Source of the DNA: Nemertoderma westbladi
Lineage: Eukaryota; Xenacoelomorpha; Nemertodermatida; Nemertodermatidae
Reading direction: 5' to 3'
DNA: 28,977 bases
Assembly: GCA_032718475.1 (NCBI GenBank)
Contig: JAUCBJ010006238.1
Coordinates: 1-28,977 of the forward strand
The position numbers and the translations under genes are program-made. How positions within the stretch are numbered: the first letter of the stretch is position 1; each line of letters begins with the position of its first letter. Below, in pieces: positions 26,158 to 28,977 of the stretch. Below the pieces are notes generated by a model, which saw nothing but the letters and a program-made list of their open reading frames with translations, did not search any database and was not told where the DNA came from.

Positions 26158-28977
26158 ACCTTATTAACTCTTACCTTTTCTAACGCAGGTACTCTACAGC
26201 CCTTATTAACTCTTACCTTTTCTAACGCAGGTACTCTACAGCCCTTATTAACTCTTACCTTTTCTAACGCAGGTACTCTACAGCCCTTATTAACTCTTAC
26301 CTTTTCTAACGCAGGTACTCACAGCCCTATTAACTCTTACCTTTTCTAACGCAGGTACTCTACAGCCCTTATTAACTCTTACCTTTTCTAACGCAGGTAC
26401 TCTACAGCCCTTATTAACTCTTACCTTTTCTAACGCAGGTACTCTACAGCCCTTATTAACTCTTACCTTTTCTAACGCAGGTACTCTACAGCCCTTATTA
26501 ACTCTTACCTTTTCTAACGCAGGTACTCTACAGCCCTTATTAACTCTTACCTTTTCTAACGCAGGTACTCTACAGCCCTTATTAACTCTTACCTTTTCTA
26601 ACGCAGGTACTCTACAGCCCTTATTAACTCTTACCTTTTCTAACGCAGGTACTCTACAGCCCTTATTAACTCTTACCTTTTCTAACGCAGGTACTCTACA
26701 GCCCTTATTAACTCTTACCTTTTCTAACGCAGGTACTCTACAGCCCTTATTAACTCTTACCTTTTCTAACGCAGGTACTCTACAGCCCTTATTAACTCTT
26801 ACCTTTTCTAACGCAGGTACTCTACAGCCCTTATTAACTCTTACCTTTTCTAACGCAGGTACTCTACAGCCCTTATTAACTCTTACCTTTTCTAACGCAG
26901 GTACTCTACAGCCCTTATTAACTCTTACCTTTTCTAACGCAGGTACTCTACAGCCCTTATTAACTCTTACCTTTTCTAACGCAGGTACTCTACAGCCCTT
27001 ATTAACTCTTACCTTTTCTAACGCAGGTACTCTACAGCCCTTATTAACTCTTACCTTTTCTAACGCAGGTACTCTACAGCCCTTATTAACTCTTACCTTT
27101 TCTAACGCAGGTACTCTACAGCCCTTATTAACTCTTACCTTTTCTAACGCAGGTACTCTACAGCCCTTATTAACTCTTACCTTTTCTAACGCAGGTACTC
27201 TACAGCCCTTATTAACTCTTACCTTTTCTAACGCAGGTACTCTACAGCCCTTATTAACTCTTACCTTTTCTAACGCAGGTACTCTACAGCCCTTATTAAC
27301 TCTTACCTTTTCTAACGCAGGTACTCTACAGCCCTTATTAACTCTTACCTTTTCTAACGCAGGTACTCTACAGCCCTTATTAACTCTTACCTTTTCTAAC
27401 GCAGGTACTCTACAGCCCTTATTAACTCTTACCTTTTCTAACGCAGGTACTCTACAGCCCTTATTAACTCTTACCTTTTCTAACGCAGGTACTCTACAGC
27501 CCTTATTAACTCTTACCTTTTCTAACGCAGGTACTCTACAGCCCTTATTAACTCTTACCTTTTCTAACGCAGGTACTCTACAGCCCTTATTAACTCTTAC
27601 CTTTTCTAACGCAGGTACTCTACAGCCCTTATTAACTCTTACCTTTTCTAACGCAGGTACTCTACAGCCCTTATTAACTCTTACCTTTTCTAACGCAGGT
27701 ACTCTACAGCCCTTATTAACTCTTACCTTTTCTAACGCAGGTACTCTACAGCCCTTATTAACTCTTACCTTTTCTAACGCAGGTACTCTACAGCCCTTAT
27801 TAACTCTTACCTTTTCTAACGCAGGTACTCTACAGCCCTTATTAACTCTTACCTTTTCTAACGCAGGTACTCTACAGCCCTTATTAACTCTTACCTTTTC
27901 TAACGCAGGTACTCTACAGCCCTTATTAACTCTTACCTTTTCTAACGCAGGTACTCTACAGCCCTTATTAACTCTTACCTTTTCTAACGCAGGTACTCTA
28001 CAGCCCTTATTAACTCTTGCCTTTTCTAACGCAGGTACTCTACAGCCCTTATTAACTCTTACCTTTTCTAACGCAGGTACTCTACAGCCCTTATTAACTC
28101 TTACCTTTTCTAACGCAGGTACTCTACAGCCCTTATTAACTCTTACCTTTTCTAACGCAGGTACTCTACAGCCCTTATTAACTCTTACCTTTTCTAACGC
28201 AGGTACTCTACAGCCCTTATTAACTCTTACCTTTTCTAACGCAGGTACTCTACAGCCCTTATTAACTCTTACCTTTTCTAACGCAGGTACTCTACAGCCC
28301 TTATTAACTCTTACCTTTTCTAACGCAGGTACTCTACAGCCCTTATTAACTCTTACCTTTTCTAACGCAGTGTACTCTACAGCCCTTATTAACTCTTACC
28401 TTTTCTAACGCAGGTACTCTACAGCCCTTATTAACTCTTACCTTTTCTAACGCAGGTACTCCACAGCCCTTATTAACTCTTACCTTTTCTAACGCAGGTA
28501 CTCTACAGCCCTTATTAACTCTTACCTTTTCTAACGCAGGTACTCTACAGCCCTTATTAACTCTTACCTTTTCTAACGCAGGTACTCTACAGCCCTTATT
28601 AACTCTTACCTTTTCTAACGCAGGTACTCTACAGCCCTTATTAACTCTTACCTTTTCTAACGCAGGTACTCTACAGCCCTTATTAACTCTTACCTTTTCT
28701 AACGCAGGTACTCCACAGCCCTTATTAACTCTTACCTTTTCTAACGCAGGTACGTACACTACAGCCCTTATTAACTCTTACCTTTTCTAACGCAGGTACT
28801 CCACAGCCCTTATTAACTCTTACCTTTTCTAACGCAGGTACTCTACAGCCCTTATTAACTCTTACCTTTTCTATCGCAGGTACTCTACAGCCCTTATTAA
28901 CTCTTACCTTTTCTAACGCAGGTACTCTACAGCCCTTATTAACTCTTACCTTTTCTAACGCAGGTACTCTACAACCC
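26158..28977 (+). repeat. 42-bp tandem array (at least 67 units) with splice-site-like units, continuing past the window
   Basis: The unit holds, in order, CCCTTATTAACTCTTACC, TTTTCTAACGCAG and GTACTCTACAG. It lies on the sense strand of intron 4 of the SLC35B3-like gene. Each unit thus has a branch-point-like TTAAC, a pyrimidine tract and GCAG directly followed by GTACT. Units from about 26340 to 28010 are identical; variants are near the ends (40-bp unit at 26306, TTGCC at 28018, an inserted base at 28371, CTCCACAG units after 28460, a GTACGTACACTACAG unit at 28750, TATCGCAG at 28872). On the minus strand one frame is free of stops because 42 is a multiple of three (14-residue repeat VPALEKVRVNKGCR), but no start lies within it. 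Confidence 0.97.

Noticed and set aside
28346-28759. 137-codon minus-strand frame of 14-residue repeats in the 42-bp array
   Set aside because: It is a stop-free frame of a repeat with period divisible by three, antisense to the gene intron, with no start codon within the unit.
26158-28977. Possible CRISPR array
   Set aside because: Units are directly adjacent and identical, with no unique spacers, and the context is a eukaryotic intron.

Overview
The window is eukaryotic nuclear DNA, almost certainly from a metazoan, probably a marine invertebrate; the phylum is not resolved. The evidence is an intron-bearing gene for a PAPS-type nucleotide-sugar transporter with conserved GT/AG boundaries, a fibrinogen-domain pseudogene, BEL/Pao LTR retroelements, LINE 3' fragments, long inverted-repeat elements, large minisatellites, and repeated poly(G)/poly(C) tracts of 14-24 bases. 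There is no bacterial-style operon, CRISPR array or rRNA.

Layout. 1-7903: the 3' part of a BEL/Pao-like retroelement (5' end outside the window). Its gag-like leader carries a GA microsatellite, an Asn-rich stretch, a 60-bp/20-residue VNTR broken by a 1245-bp solo LTR, and many poly(G) tracts. Then comes an intact 825-codon gag-protease ORF. No reverse transcriptase, RNase H or integrase follows; instead there is a short hydrophobic ORF, a purine-rich repeat tract, a polypurine tract and a 591-bp 3' LTR. 7904-10170: a graveyard of further LTR copies of the same family and LINE 3' ends. 10168-12508: a 38-bp satellite split by a LINE fragment. 12749-13653 (minus): a type II membrane fibrinogen-related gene broken by three frameshifts. 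14724-16287: a foldback element with ~400-bp arms carrying a retroelement reverse-transcriptase C-terminal fragment. 16757-20294: two gag-bearing LTR copies in opposite orientation, joined in their interiors. 20309-20551: a MITE. 20796-23195: a second foldback element with two inverted arrays of a ~50-bp CACGTG-containing unit and another reverse-transcriptase C-terminal fragment. 23615-end: the first four coding exons of an SLC35B3/PAPST2-like gene, whose fourth intron is filled by at least 67 copies of a 42-bp repeat.

The only apparently functional cellular gene is the SLC35B3-like transporter, which would move PAPS, the sulfate donor, into the Golgi or ER. The rest is mostly mobile and repetitive DNA. 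The most striking feature is the 42-bp intronic array: each unit holds a branch-point-like TTAAC, a pyrimidine tract and GCAG immediately followed by GTACT, so it resembles a 3' splice site abutting a 5' splice site (a recursive-splice-like motif) repeated dozens of times. The two foldback elements, each with the same type of reverse-transcriptase C-terminal fragment between long inverted arms, are the next most interesting.
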